DNA from: Paradesulfitobacterium ferrireducens
GTDB taxonomy: Bacteria; Bacillota; Desulfitobacteriia; Desulfitobacteriales; Desulfitobacteriaceae
Direction of reading: 5' to 3'
Length of the DNA stretch: 64,000 nucleotides
NCBI RefSeq assembly: GCF_017310645.1
Contig: NZ_JAFLRH010000022.1
Location: forward strand, 1 to 64,000
Shown: one piece after another, positions 53,521-61,936 of the stretch
Layout of the letters: each line of letters begins with the position of its first letter
Position numbering within the stretch: position 1 is the stretch's first letter
Position numbers and translations under genes: made by a program
Notes under the pieces: model-generated
What the model was told of the DNA's origin: nothing
The model's input: only the letters and a program-made list of their open reading frames with translations
Databases searched by the model: none

Positions 53521-54840
53521 ATGGATTTGCGCAACTTTTTACGTAGCCTGGAAACTCATGGTGAACTCGAAAAGTTCACTAAGCCCGTGTCGCTTGTTCA
53601 TCAATTGGGCGATGTCTTATTTACACTTGAACAGAAAGGTATGGGAGCTGCTCTTTTCCAGGATGTTGGTAAATCCATTCCGGTGACCGGTGGGGTATTG
53701 GCTTCACCACGCCGAATTGCCCTCGCGCTGAATTGTGATCCGGAAAAGATAGTTGACCGGTGCATGGCTGCTCTCGGGCATCCATGCCCACCGGCTATCG
53801 TTGCTAATCCGGTTTGTCAGGAAATAACCTATACAGGTGACGAAGCGGATTTGGCCATGCTGCCGATTCCCACTCATGCCCGCAAGGACAATGGCCCGTT
53901 TATTACAGGCGGGGTGATCGTAGCCAAAGATCCGGAAACAGGCTGCCAGAATCTCTCCTTTCAACGGATGCAAGTGAAAGGCAAAAGCAAATTAGGTATT
54001 ATGATCAATGAATGGCGTCATCTGCAGGTTGCTTACCAAAAAGCAGAAGCGTTGGGACAAACTTTGCCTGTCAGTATTGCGATTGGTGTTAATCCCTGCA
54101 TTATGATTGCTGCCGGATTCCGCTATGATGGCGATGAAATGGAAATTGCCGGTGCCTTGGCTCAGGAATCGTTACCGGTGGCCAAATCATTGACCAATGA
54201 CATCTATGTGCCTGCCGACGCCGAAATAATTATTGAAGGCAGGATTGAACCCTACACCAGGGAGGAAGAAGGACCGTTGGGTGAATTTACCGGTCATTAT
54301 TCCAAACCCTGGCCGAGTCCGGTGTTTCATGTCACAGCGATAACAACACGGAGAGACCCTATCTATCAGACGATTGCGGGAGGGTCCTTCGAACACATAA
54401 ATTTGGGAAATGTCCTGCCCCGGGAACCGGTCCTCAAACAATTTGTTACGTTTGCTTCCGGCAATGTCAAGGCAGTGCACATTCCCCCTTATGGTTCGGG
54501 ATTTCTGGCCTTGGTTGCCATTGCTAAGAAAAATCCCGGTGAACCCAAGAATGTTGCCATGGCGGCGCTCACGTCCCATGTCAATATTAAAGCAGCGATT
54601 GTGGTGGATCCGGATATTGACATCTTCAATGCCAATGATGTCTTATGGGCATTATCGACCCGGGTCCGTCCGGATCTTGATGTCTTTCTGGTTCCCGGAG
54701 CGCAGGGGCATGAATTGGATCCGGCTTCGGATGATCGCGGCGTTTTATGTAAAGTAGGGATTGATGCCACCCAGATGGATGAGAATCTTGGTTTTGAACG
54801 GGTACGCTATGCCACTGTCAATCTTGATGCTTTGCGCTAA
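53521..54840 (+). CDS. UbiD-family (prenylated-FMN) decarboxylase
   Basis: A 439-aa UbiD-type decarboxylase. This family decarboxylates aromatic or unsaturated acids with prenylated FMN. The N-terminal DLRNFLRSLETHGEL, central LSFQRMQVKG and the catalytic segment IEGRIEPYTREEEGPLGEF, with its Glu and Arg residues, are family marks. Its partner UbiX, which makes the cofactor, is not in the window. UbiD has no place in the known E. coli ygeW-xdhD region. Here it could decarboxylate a purine-derived imidazole carboxylate; that is a hypothesis. ATG 53521 follows GGGGGTAAAAGG. Confidence 0.85.
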   Translation: MDLRNFLRSLETHGELEKFTKPVSLVHQLGDVLFTLEQKGMGAALFQDVGKSIPVTGGVLASPRRIALALNCDPEKIVDRCMAALGHPCPPAIVANPVCQEITYTGDEADLAMLPIPTHARKDNGPFITGGVIVAKDPETGCQNLSFQRMQVKGKSKLGIMINEWRHLQVAYQKAEALGQTLPVSIAIGVNPCIMIAAGFRYDGDEMEIAGALAQESLPVAKSLTNDIYVPADAEIIIEGRIEPYTREEEGPLGEFTGHYSKPWPSPVFHVTAITTRRDPIYQTIAGGSFEHINLGNVLPREPVLKQFVTFASGNVKAVHIPPYGSGFLALVAIAKKNPGEPKNVAMAALTSHVNIKAAIVVDPDIDIFNANDVLWALSTRVRPDLDVFLVPGAQGHELDPASDDRGVLCKVGIDATQMDENLGFERVRYATVNLDALR

Positions 54841-54918
54841 TTAAGTGTTTTCTATCACGCGAACTTGAACTTCCCTTTAAGGTAATTGACGTAAATAAAT
54901 TTCGTGGAGTGGAGGAAA

Positions 54919-55506
54919 GTGAGATTAATCCTTTTAAATGGTAGTCCGCGTCAAGGTTCAACCCATAAAATTCTTTCAGATATTCAGGCCAAGCTGACTG
55001 CTCCCGGCGTAGAGATCGAATTGATGTCCCTGGCCGGTAAAAAGGTTGCGCCCTGCAATGCATGTGATTATTGTAAACGCCAAAAGACGAATTGTTGTGT
55101 CCATGATGATATGGAAGAATTATTTCCTCAATTTGTCAGTGCTGATGCCTTCGTTGTGGCCTCTCCGGTGTATGTGATGGGGCCGACGCCACAACTCAGT
55201 GCTTTTTTCAGCCGCTTGCGCCCGGTACATCACGTTTATCCGGGTATGCTGCGCAATAAGATTTCCGGCAGTATTGCCGTCGGCGGGACCAGAAACGGTG
55301 GTCAGGAGCTGACGGTAAGCATCCTGAACAATTATTTGCTGACCCGGGGTTTGATCGTGGTCGGGTCGGAAATCGGAAATTATCACGGCGGTAAAATCTG
55401 GTCTCAGGATTCTCCGGACAGAGCAGTGAAGGATACGATCGGATTGGAGACAGCTTATGGTGTTGTCCGTCGGGTCATTGAAATAGCCAAATATTTTTCA
55501 AAATAA
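54919..55506 (+). CDS. iron-sulfur flavoprotein, copy 2
   Basis: A 195-aa flavodoxin-fold protein paralogous to that at 49007. LLNGSPRQGSTHK is the FMN loop and CNACDYCKRQKTNC the CX2CX2CX5C cluster motif. SPVYVMGPTPQL and GGTRNGGQEL follow as in copy 1. The start is uncertain: GTG 54919 has GGAG eight bases upstream, while an earlier in-frame GTG at 54904 has no ribosome site. It lies between the UbiD gene and an SsnA-like gene, which points to a redox step nearby. Confidence 0.78.
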   Translation: MRLILLNGSPRQGSTHKILSDIQAKLTAPGVEIELMSLAGKKVAPCNACDYCKRQKTNCCVHDDMEELFPQFVSADAFVVASPVYVMGPTPQLSAFFSRLRPVHHVYPGMLRNKISGSIAVGGTRNGGQELTVSILNNYLLTRGLIVVGSEIGNYHGGKIWSQDSPDRAVKDTIGLETAYGVVRRVIEIAKYFSK

Positions 55507-55599
55507 TATCCCAGGCTGACTTGATACCGGCAAGTTAGTCAGAATTATAGCGACTTTATAATTACCAGATAACAACATAAAAGTAAAGAGGTGTAAGTG

Positions 55600-56925
55600 A
55601 TGAAGAAGGTGGTCTTAGGCGGGTATACCGTGGTTGATTCCCAAACCGTATTGCCCGGGTCAGGATTATATCTAAGCGATGATACGATCGAAATGGTGGC
55701 GGGCAATGAAGAACTGTTGGCAAGACCCGGTGTGGATGAAGTGCTTGACCACCGGGACAGGATATTGCTTCCCGGCTTTATCGACGGTCATGTCCATTTA
55801 TACGGAATGCTGGCCCATGGCTTGCTGCCTCAAAAACCTCTGGCTGATTTCAATCAATTTCTGCGGGATTACTGGTGGCCGGATATAGAGAACCGGCTCG
55901 ATCCGGAGGCCATCGAAGCTGCGGCGAAAATGTCCTGTATCGAGCATATCAGGAGTGGAGTGACCACAATCTGTGATGTACTGGAAGCGCCCAATGCCGG
56001 ACTGGGTATTTTGGAACGGGAAGCTTCTCTGGTTAAGGCTTTGGGGTTGAGGGGGGGGTTTTCCACCGAGGCTTCCGAACGGTTAGGGCAAGTGAAAGCC
56101 ATGGAATTATTGGCAGAAAACGTGGAGTTTGCCCAGGCTCACCGCCATGATCCTCAAATCTGGGGAATGCTTAGTATTCATACGACCTTTACCTGTGGAC
56201 CATCTTATATTCAAAAAGCCGTTGCTTTAGCCAAGGACCATCAAATTGACTTTCACATGCACTTATCGGAAAGCGATTACGAACCAGAACTTTGCGAGGA
56301 AGAACACGGTATGCGTCCTACCGAACTGTATGACAAGCTGGGGGCTTTAGGACCTCACATTGTGGCTTCGCAGGGTGTTTCACTTCAGGAGCAGGAAATT
56401 GAAATCCTGCGTCGCCATAACTGCCGTCTGGTGCATATACCGTTGAGCAACTGTGAAGTGGGTGGTGGATTTGCCCCGGTGCCCAAGTTGCTGGACGCCG
56501 GTGTCAAAGTGGGTCTGGGAACAGATGGTTATATCAACGATTTCTTCGAGGTCATGCGGGGCGCGTTTCTGATGCATAAGTCAGTGGCCAAGAATTCCAG
56601 TATCATGCCGGCTCATCTGGTGTTTGCCATGGCGACCGCTATTGGAGCGGAGGTGTTGGGCAGAAACGATCTGGGAAAATTGCAACCTGGTTACTGTGCG
56701 GATTTTATCGTGATGGACAACCTTTTTCCCACTCAGCTCACGGCTCAGAATTTCTTTGATCAGTTGGTAGTATTTGGTCGTTCCGCCTATGTGCGCGACG
56801 TTTATGTCGGCGGCAAACCGGTGATGTTGGATCGTCAAATTCTCCATGGTGAAGAAAACGAGTGCCGGCAGGTGCTTCAGGCCAAAAGTGCAGAGTTTTG
56901 GGGAAATGCGGCCAAGTGGGAGTAA
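55600..56925 (+). CDS. ssnA: SsnA-like amidohydrolase with altered active site
   Basis: A 441-aa amidohydrolase, the same length as E. coli SsnA. DGHVHLYGMLAHGL gives the HxH pair, FHMHLSESDYE the third His with Glu, and LGTDGYINDFFEVM the Asp. The position that is normally His in the AHxxxL block reads IVASQGVSLQEQE, so that active-site His is replaced by Ser. The later HIPLSN is kept. The change suggests a different reaction or loss of hydrolase activity. ATG 55600 follows AAAGAGGTG. In E. coli, ssnA sits beside ygfK and xdhD; here a PreA-like gene and Xdh genes follow. Confidence 0.7.
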   Translation: MKKVVLGGYTVVDSQTVLPGSGLYLSDDTIEMVAGNEELLARPGVDEVLDHRDRILLPGFIDGHVHLYGMLAHGLLPQKPLADFNQFLRDYWWPDIENRLDPEAIEAAAKMSCIEHIRSGVTTICDVLEAPNAGLGILEREASLVKALGLRGGFSTEASERLGQVKAMELLAENVEFAQAHRHDPQIWGMLSIHTTFTCGPSYIQKAVALAKDHQIDFHMHLSESDYEPELCEEEHGMRPTELYDKLGALGPHIVASQGVSLQEQEIEILRRHNCRLVHIPLSNCEVGGGFAPVPKLLDAGVKVGLGTDGYINDFFEVMRGAFLMHKSVAKNSSIMPAHLVFAMATAIGAEVLGRNDLGKLQPGYCADFIVMDNLFPTQLTAQNFFDQLVVFGRSAYVRDVYVGGKPVMLDRQILHGEENECRQVLQAKSAEFWGNAAKWE

Positions 56926-56949
56926 AACGTGGTGCGTTAACAGGATGGC

Positions 56950-57279
56950 GTGCGGGAAGGTATACAGCATATCGATAATAATTTCGGTCAGCCCGTCCGG
57001 GCCGGGCTGACCGAAAAGGATTCTCAGGCGTATACGGAACCGGTTTTTGCCATCAAATCAAGCGGTTTATCAACAAGTAAGAGCTGTGCCAAACCAGCGG
57101 GTACAGGAAACACTGACGAAAATGATTTGACGTTCCGGTCTTATACCGGTTTAAATAAGCACTTTACGTATCATCCCGGCTGGTACGCTACTGGGGGTGA
57201 AATAGAAATAGAAGCCATGTGGCGATTTTTCGTCTATAATCCGGAAGACATACATCATAATCGATTTTCGGAGGTGTAA
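56950..57279 (+). CDS. doubtful hypothetical protein, 109 aa
   Basis: An open frame from GTG 56950 to 57279 in the 358-bp gap between two clear genes. Codon choice resembles that of the neighbours, and its end supplies the GAGGTG ribosome site of the next gene. Against it, no ribosome site precedes the GTG, no family is recognised, and a perfect 14-bp hairpin (56982-57016) runs through its start. It may be a remnant, or non-coding leader. Confidence 0.3.
   Translation: MREGIQHIDNNFGQPVRAGLTEKDSQAYTEPVFAIKSSGLSTSKSCAKPAGTGNTDENDLTFRSYTGLNKHFTYHPGWYATGGEIEIEAMWRFFVYNPEDIHHNRFSEV
56982..57016. repeat. perfect 14-bp hairpin
   Basis: TTTCGGTCAGCCCG (56982-56995) is perfectly complementary to CGGGCTGACCGAAA (57003-57016), with a 7-base G+C-rich loop. 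No T-tract follows on the plus strand. It could act as an mRNA processing or stability element, or as a weak terminator. Confidence 0.6.
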
Positions 57280-57283
57280 AAGA

Positions 57284-58402
57284 ATGTTTGATCTCAGACA
57301 ACTCAAAGGTGCGGATCTTGCCACCGAATTGTGCGGTGTAAAATTACAGAGTCCGTTTATTCTTTCCTCCGGTCCCCTTTCTTATGCGGCGGAAGGGATG
57401 ATCAGGGCTCACCAGGCCGGTGCGGGAGCAGTGGTAACCAAAACTATCCGGCTCAGTGCAGCCATTAATCCTGTCTATCATATCAGTAGGGTTAACAACG
57501 ATTCCCTGATCAACTGTGAAAAATGGGCTGATTCGGAGGCGGAAGTTTGGTTTAACCGGGAAATTCCACTGACCAAGGCTGCTGGTGCGGTCGTGATTGC
57601 CAGTGTCGGTCATACTTTGCCTGAAGCGGAAGCATTGGTCCTAGATTGTGAAAAAGCGGGCGCCGATTTTATTGAGCTGGTGTCGTATACGGAAGATACT
57701 TTGATACCCATGTTACAAGCGACCAAAGAGCGGGTTTCTATCCCTGTAATCTGTAAACTGAGCGGGAACTGGCCTGATCCGGTTGGTACAGCTAAAAAAT
57801 GTCTGGAGATCGGTGCGGATGCGATTTCTGCGATCGATTCGATCGGTCCGACCTTGAAAATCGATATTAAGCGTGCCCGTCCGGCCCTGCACAGTAAAGA
57901 CGGCTATGGCTGGCTCTCCGGCGGGGCCATGCGTCCGATTTCGTTGCGAATCAATTCGGAGATAGCCCGCAACGGGTGTGACAACCTGGTCGGCATTGGT
58001 GGGGTAACCTGCGCTGACGATGCAATTGAGTATTTGATGGTCGGTGCCAAGGCGATTGGTGTTCATTCCATCGCCATTCTGAAAGGAGTCGAATATTTTT
58101 CCAAGTTATGTAAAGACACCGCTATTTTGCTGGATCAGCTGGGTTACCGCAAAATTACGAGCGTGGTGGGGGTAGCCCTGCCCAACTTCCCAAAAGAAGA
58201 ACAAGTGGCCAAACTGGAATTCGATTACGAGCCGGACTATGCTCCTTGTGTTAATTGCGGCCGGTGTGTTGAAGTCTGTTCATATGATGCCCGTACCCTG
58301 AACTTCCCGATTATGGAAGTCAACCAAGAACTCTGCCGCAGTTGTGGTCTCTGCGTCTCAGTCTGCCCGACCGGAGCTCTGACGGCAACGGTCGTCGGGT
58401 AA
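57284..58402 (+). CDS. PreA/dihydroorotate-dehydrogenase-like flavoprotein with two C-terminal 4Fe-4S clusters
   Basis: A 372-aa protein. Residues 1-310 form an FMN TIM barrel like PyrD/PreA, with GIGGVTCADDAIEYLMVGA for FMN phosphate binding. The last 60 residues have CVNCGRCVEVC and CRSCGLCVSVC, two 4Fe-4S clusters as in PreA. The usual active-site block ELNxSCPN reads ELVSYTEDT, so the catalytic Cys and the Asn are missing. It is therefore unlikely to be an ordinary dihydropyrimidine or dihydroorotate dehydrogenase. No PreT partner is present. It may reduce or oxidise a purine-derived intermediate. ATG 57284 follows GGAGGTG. Confidence 0.75.
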   Translation: MFDLRQLKGADLATELCGVKLQSPFILSSGPLSYAAEGMIRAHQAGAGAVVTKTIRLSAAINPVYHISRVNNDSLINCEKWADSEAEVWFNREIPLTKAAGAVVIASVGHTLPEAEALVLDCEKAGADFIELVSYTEDTLIPMLQATKERVSIPVICKLSGNWPDPVGTAKKCLEIGADAISAIDSIGPTLKIDIKRARPALHSKDGYGWLSGGAMRPISLRINSEIARNGCDNLVGIGGVTCADDAIEYLMVGAKAIGVHSIAILKGVEYFSKLCKDTAILLDQLGYRKITSVVGVALPNFPKEEQVAKLEFDYEPDYAPCVNCGRCVEVCSYDARTLNFPIMEVNQELCRSCGLCVSVCPTGALTATVVG

Positions 58403-58490
58403 ACAGTTAAAGTAACTGCTAATTTGGCCCGCTCTGCTCCATTTTCATAACTTATAAAAAAGGATCATACTTTCGAAGGGCGGTCTTTAT

Positions 58491-59651
58491 ATGAAACATA
58501 CACTGGAACGAGTGATTAGCCTGGCTCAAGCACTGGTTAAGCGTCCAAGTGTCACCGGAGCGGAGCAGGAATTAGCCCGCTTTCTCCGGAGGGAATTAAC
58601 CGGGCACGGTTTTGAAACGGCGGAGATTGATTCTTATGGGAATGTCGTCGGACGGATCGGTCAAGCCGGTAGGCCAGGGTTATTATTTGATGCCCACATT
58701 GATACCGTTGGTGTGCACAACGGGCAAGAATGGCATCATGAACCATTTGGCGGAGAGATTAGTGACGGCAAAATCTATGGCCGGGGAATTTCCGATATGA
58801 AAGGAGCCATAGCAGCAGCTTTAGTGGCTGTGGCTGAACTTCGGGAGGAAGGGTGGACACCCTCCGTACCGTTCTGGTTTTCCGGGACCGTTTGTGAGGA
58901 AATTGCTGAAGGAGCTGCGCTGGAGCATGTTCTGGTGCATACTCAGCCAAAAACCGTGTTGATCGGCGAGGCGACCGGACTCCGCCTGGCGGTGGGGCAA
59001 CGCGGCCGGGCTGAAATTGTGTTGGAAGCCCCCGGCAAGTCGGTTCATTCCGCCAATGCCCAATTGGGGATCAATGCCATTGAGAGAGCAACTCAGGCCT
59101 TAACTCTGCTGCAAACCAAGATTAAGGTTCCCCGTTCCGTATTTCTGGGGGAAGGAAGCCTGGTCGTTACCGATATTATTTCCGATCCGTATCCCGGCTG
59201 TTCCGTGGTTCCATCCCGTTGTTTGATGACGTTTGATCGCCGGCTGTTGCTCGCCGAGACGCCGCCGACGGTGCTGGAGTCGATTCAAAATGTGTTGCCC
59301 CCGGAACTGGGTATTCAGGTCAAACTGGCTGAATATCAGGTGCAGACCTACACGGGTGCAGCCTTATCAGGAGAGAGATTTTTTCCGGCCTGGTATGTTG
59401 CACCTTCGCTTGGACGTGTCCAGTCAGCGCTGGACAGCCTGAACGAGGCAGGGATTAAGACCGGAATTTCCACTTATAGCTTCTGTACCAACGGTAGTAT
59501 GAGTGCCGGTAAACGTAAGATTTTTACGATGGGATTTGGTCCTGGTTTTGAAGCGGACGCTCATACGACCGATGAATCAATGGCTGTCGATCAGCTCGTT
59601 GGAGCTGTCCAAGGATATAAACAACTATTTCGCGTCTTAGCCAATTGCTAA
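58491..59651 (+). CDS. M20-family hydrolase, YgeY/ArgE-like (copy 2)
   Basis: A 386-aa zinc hydrolase related to the one at 51214. LFDAHIDTVGVHN, GRGISDMKGAIAAAL, GTVCEEIAEGA, IGEATGLRL and ADAHTTDESM supply the zinc ligands and the catalytic Glu pair. All appear intact. ATG 58491 follows GGGCGG. It overlaps the upstream part of the following Xdh gene region. Two M20 enzymes in one run suggest two amide bonds are cut, or two related substrates. Confidence 0.78.
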   Translation: MKHTLERVISLAQALVKRPSVTGAEQELARFLRRELTGHGFETAEIDSYGNVVGRIGQAGRPGLLFDAHIDTVGVHNGQEWHHEPFGGEISDGKIYGRGISDMKGAIAAALVAVAELREEGWTPSVPFWFSGTVCEEIAEGAALEHVLVHTQPKTVLIGEATGLRLAVGQRGRAEIVLEAPGKSVHSANAQLGINAIERATQALTLLQTKIKVPRSVFLGEGSLVVTDIISDPYPGCSVVPSRCLMTFDRRLLLAETPPTVLESIQNVLPPELGIQVKLAEYQVQTYTGAALSGERFFPAWYVAPSLGRVQSALDSLNEAGIKTGISTYSFCTNGSMSAGKRKIFTMGFGPGFEADAHTTDESMAVDQLVGAVQGYKQLFRVLANC

Positions 59652-59668
59652 TAGTTAGGGGGGAGAAT

Positions 59669-61930
59669 GTGGCAGAAAACTATCGCCGTATCGATGCTCT
59701 GGAAAAGGTTACCGGGCAAACCAAATTTGCTGATGACTTGCATCTTCCGGGCCAATTAATCGGCAAGGTCGTACGCTGTCAGCAAACCCATGCCCGGATC
59801 CGTTCCATCGATATCTCGGCAGCTCTCGCAATTCCAGGTGTGGTAACGATCATGCTTGCCACCGACCTGCCGGCCCATACAATCTGGTCGACCTACCCGA
59901 TCTTAACGGGGGAGCGGGTGCGCTATCAGGCGGATGCGATCGCTTTGATTGCAGCTGAATCGGAACAGGCCGCCGGGGCGGCAATGGCCGAGATCAAGGT
60001 GGAGTATGAACCGCTGCCTGCCATGTTATCGATCGAAGAGGCACTGCAAGTCAATGCACCTGCTATCCATGCGGACAGTCCTGATAACCGGGTCGCTCAC
60101 AGTCACTGGCCTGTACGCAAAGGCAATATTGAAACCGGATTTGCCCAAAGCGACATAATTATGGAAAGGGAATATCGGACCTCTCATATCGAACATGCCT
60201 ATATTGAGCCGGAAGCCGTGTTGGTTACGACCGATTGGGATGATTCCCTGATCGTTTACGGTTCCACACAAAATCCGTTCAATACCAGAAGAGCGGTGGC
60301 CACCGCAACAGGCTATGCACTCAATAAAATCCGGGTGGTGCAACAACCCGTGGGGGGATCATTCGGCGGCAAGGAAGAATCGATGGGACTGATTGCGGCG
60401 CGGGCAGCGGTGCTTTGCCTGCAGACGGGCCGTCCGGTCAAAATGGTGTACAGTCGGGAAGAATCCATCACGGAAAGCGCCAAACGGCATCCATTCCGGC
60501 TACGGTATAAGGTAGGCGCCAAAAAGGACGGCCGGATTATGGCAATGGAAGCTGAACTGGTCGATGAAGGAGGAGCCTATAATTTTCAGGCTCAATTTAT
60601 GAACTGGCGGGCTTGTGTTCATGCGGCCGGGGTTTACCGGGTTCCCCATGTCAAAGTGGATGTTTACGCGGTTCACACCAACCGGGTTTTTGGCGGCGCT
60701 ATGCGTGGTTATTCCTCACCGCAGATTATCTTTGCCCAGGAATCTCTGATGGATGAATTAGCCCAGGAACTCAGGATGGAGCCATTAGCCCTGCGTCAGG
60801 CCAACTTTTTGCATGAAGATGACGCAACCATCACCGGTCAGGTGCTGACGGAACCTGTCAATGCGGAAAAAGTGACGTTGCGGGCGCTAGAATTAGCCGG
60901 CTATGAGCAAAAGCGACAAGAGTATCAACGCCAAAATCCGGAGGCGCCGGTGGTTCGCGGGATAGGTTTTGCCACCAGTTTTCGCGGTTGCGGCTTAGGT
61001 GCGGAAGCGCCGGATGCTACGGGGGCGATTATTACCTTGCAGGAAGACGGCAGTATCCTGCTCCGCTCCAGTTTGACCGATATGGGCCAGGGATTGCAAA
61101 CGGCTCATGCCTTTTTGGTGGCTGAAGAACTGGGAGTATCACCGGAAAGGATTGCCGCTAAAACGGTGGACACATCTGCCGTTCCGGAAGGAGGAATGAC
61201 CGTTGCCTCGCGGGGTACATTTTCCGGCGGAAAACCGGTTATCCAGGCAGCAGCTCAGATTAAACAGAGTTTATTTAAGGTAGCGGCCCAACAGTTAAAG
61301 TGTGCGGCGGGCGAGTTGGTTGCGGCGGAAGACTGGATTTTCGTTGGCAAGGAGCCGGAACGGAAAATATCATTTGATGAAGTGGTTTCGCTCGCTTTTT
61401 GGAACGGATATCCCTTAAGTGTGACCGGCTGGTTCCAGCCTGAACCGGTGGAATGGGACCATGATACCGGCCAGGGCAAAGCTTTTCCCAGTTATACCTA
61501 CGGTTGCGTGGTTGCGGATGTGGAAATTAACAAGATTACCGGTTCAGCCATTGTCAAACAATTGGTCTCCGTTTATGATATCGGCCGTGTAATTCACCAG
61601 GGGGCGGCGTCCGGGCAAGTCTTCGGCGGCATGGCGATGGGTATGGGTATGGCTCTGATGGAAGAAGTAACCTTTAATAAAGGTTTGGTGTCCAATCCTA
61701 ATTTTGATAAATATATTATTCCTACGGCGATGGACATGCCTGATGCTATTTATGACTTTATCGAATCGGAGGGGAACTCCGGCACAGGCGGGGCTAAGAG
61801 TTTGGGAGAAGCCGCGTTGGAACCGGTCGCAGCGGCAGTGGCCAATGCTCTGGCCTCAGCCGGTTATCGGATCCGGACACTGCCGGCCTTAAGTGAAAGC
61901 CTGATGGCTCTAATCAATGAACGGAGGTGA
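59669..61930 (+). CDS. xanthine dehydrogenase family molybdopterin subunit (copy 2)
   Basis: Mo-binding subunit of 753 aa. Motifs are GGSFGGKEESMG, AMRGYSSPQIIFAQE, TDMGQGLQTAHAF and SGTGGAKSLGEAALE with the catalytic Glu. GTG 59669 has AGGGGGGAG upstream; an earlier in-frame start at 59645 overlaps the previous gene. FAD and FeS subunit genes follow immediately, so this one forms a complete three-subunit enzyme. It is paralogous to 43156 but clearly diverged, so the two probably act on different heterocycles. Confidence 0.88.
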   Translation: MAENYRRIDALEKVTGQTKFADDLHLPGQLIGKVVRCQQTHARIRSIDISAALAIPGVVTIMLATDLPAHTIWSTYPILTGERVRYQADAIALIAAESEQAAGAAMAEIKVEYEPLPAMLSIEEALQVNAPAIHADSPDNRVAHSHWPVRKGNIETGFAQSDIIMEREYRTSHIEHAYIEPEAVLVTTDWDDSLIVYGSTQNPFNTRRAVATATGYALNKIRVVQQPVGGSFGGKEESMGLIAARAAVLCLQTGRPVKMVYSREESITESAKRHPFRLRYKVGAKKDGRIMAMEAELVDEGGAYNFQAQFMNWRACVHAAGVYRVPHVKVDVYAVHTNRVFGGAMRGYSSPQIIFAQESLMDELAQELRMEPLALRQANFLHEDDATITGQVLTEPVNAEKVTLRALELAGYEQKRQEYQRQNPEAPVVRGIGFATSFRGCGLGAEAPDATGAIITLQEDGSILLRSSLTDMGQGLQTAHAFLVAEELGVSPERIAAKTVDTSAVPEGGMTVASRGTFSGGKPVIQAAAQIKQSLFKVAAQQLKCAAGELVAAEDWIFVGKEPERKISFDEVVSLAFWNGYPLSVTGWFQPEPVEWDHDTGQGKAFPSYTYGCVVADVEINKITGSAIVKQLVSVYDIGRVIHQGAASGQVFGGMAMGMGMALMEEVTFNKGLVSNPNFDKYIIPTAMDMPDAIYDFIESEGNSGTGGAKSLGEAALEPVAAAVANALASAGYRIRTLPALSESLMALINERR

Positions 61931-61936
61931 TTTTTC

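Noticed and set aside
57284-58402. Assignment as dihydroorotate dehydrogenase (pyrD)
   Set aside because: Missing catalytic Cys/Asn block, fused ferredoxin clusters and no pyrimidine genes nearby.
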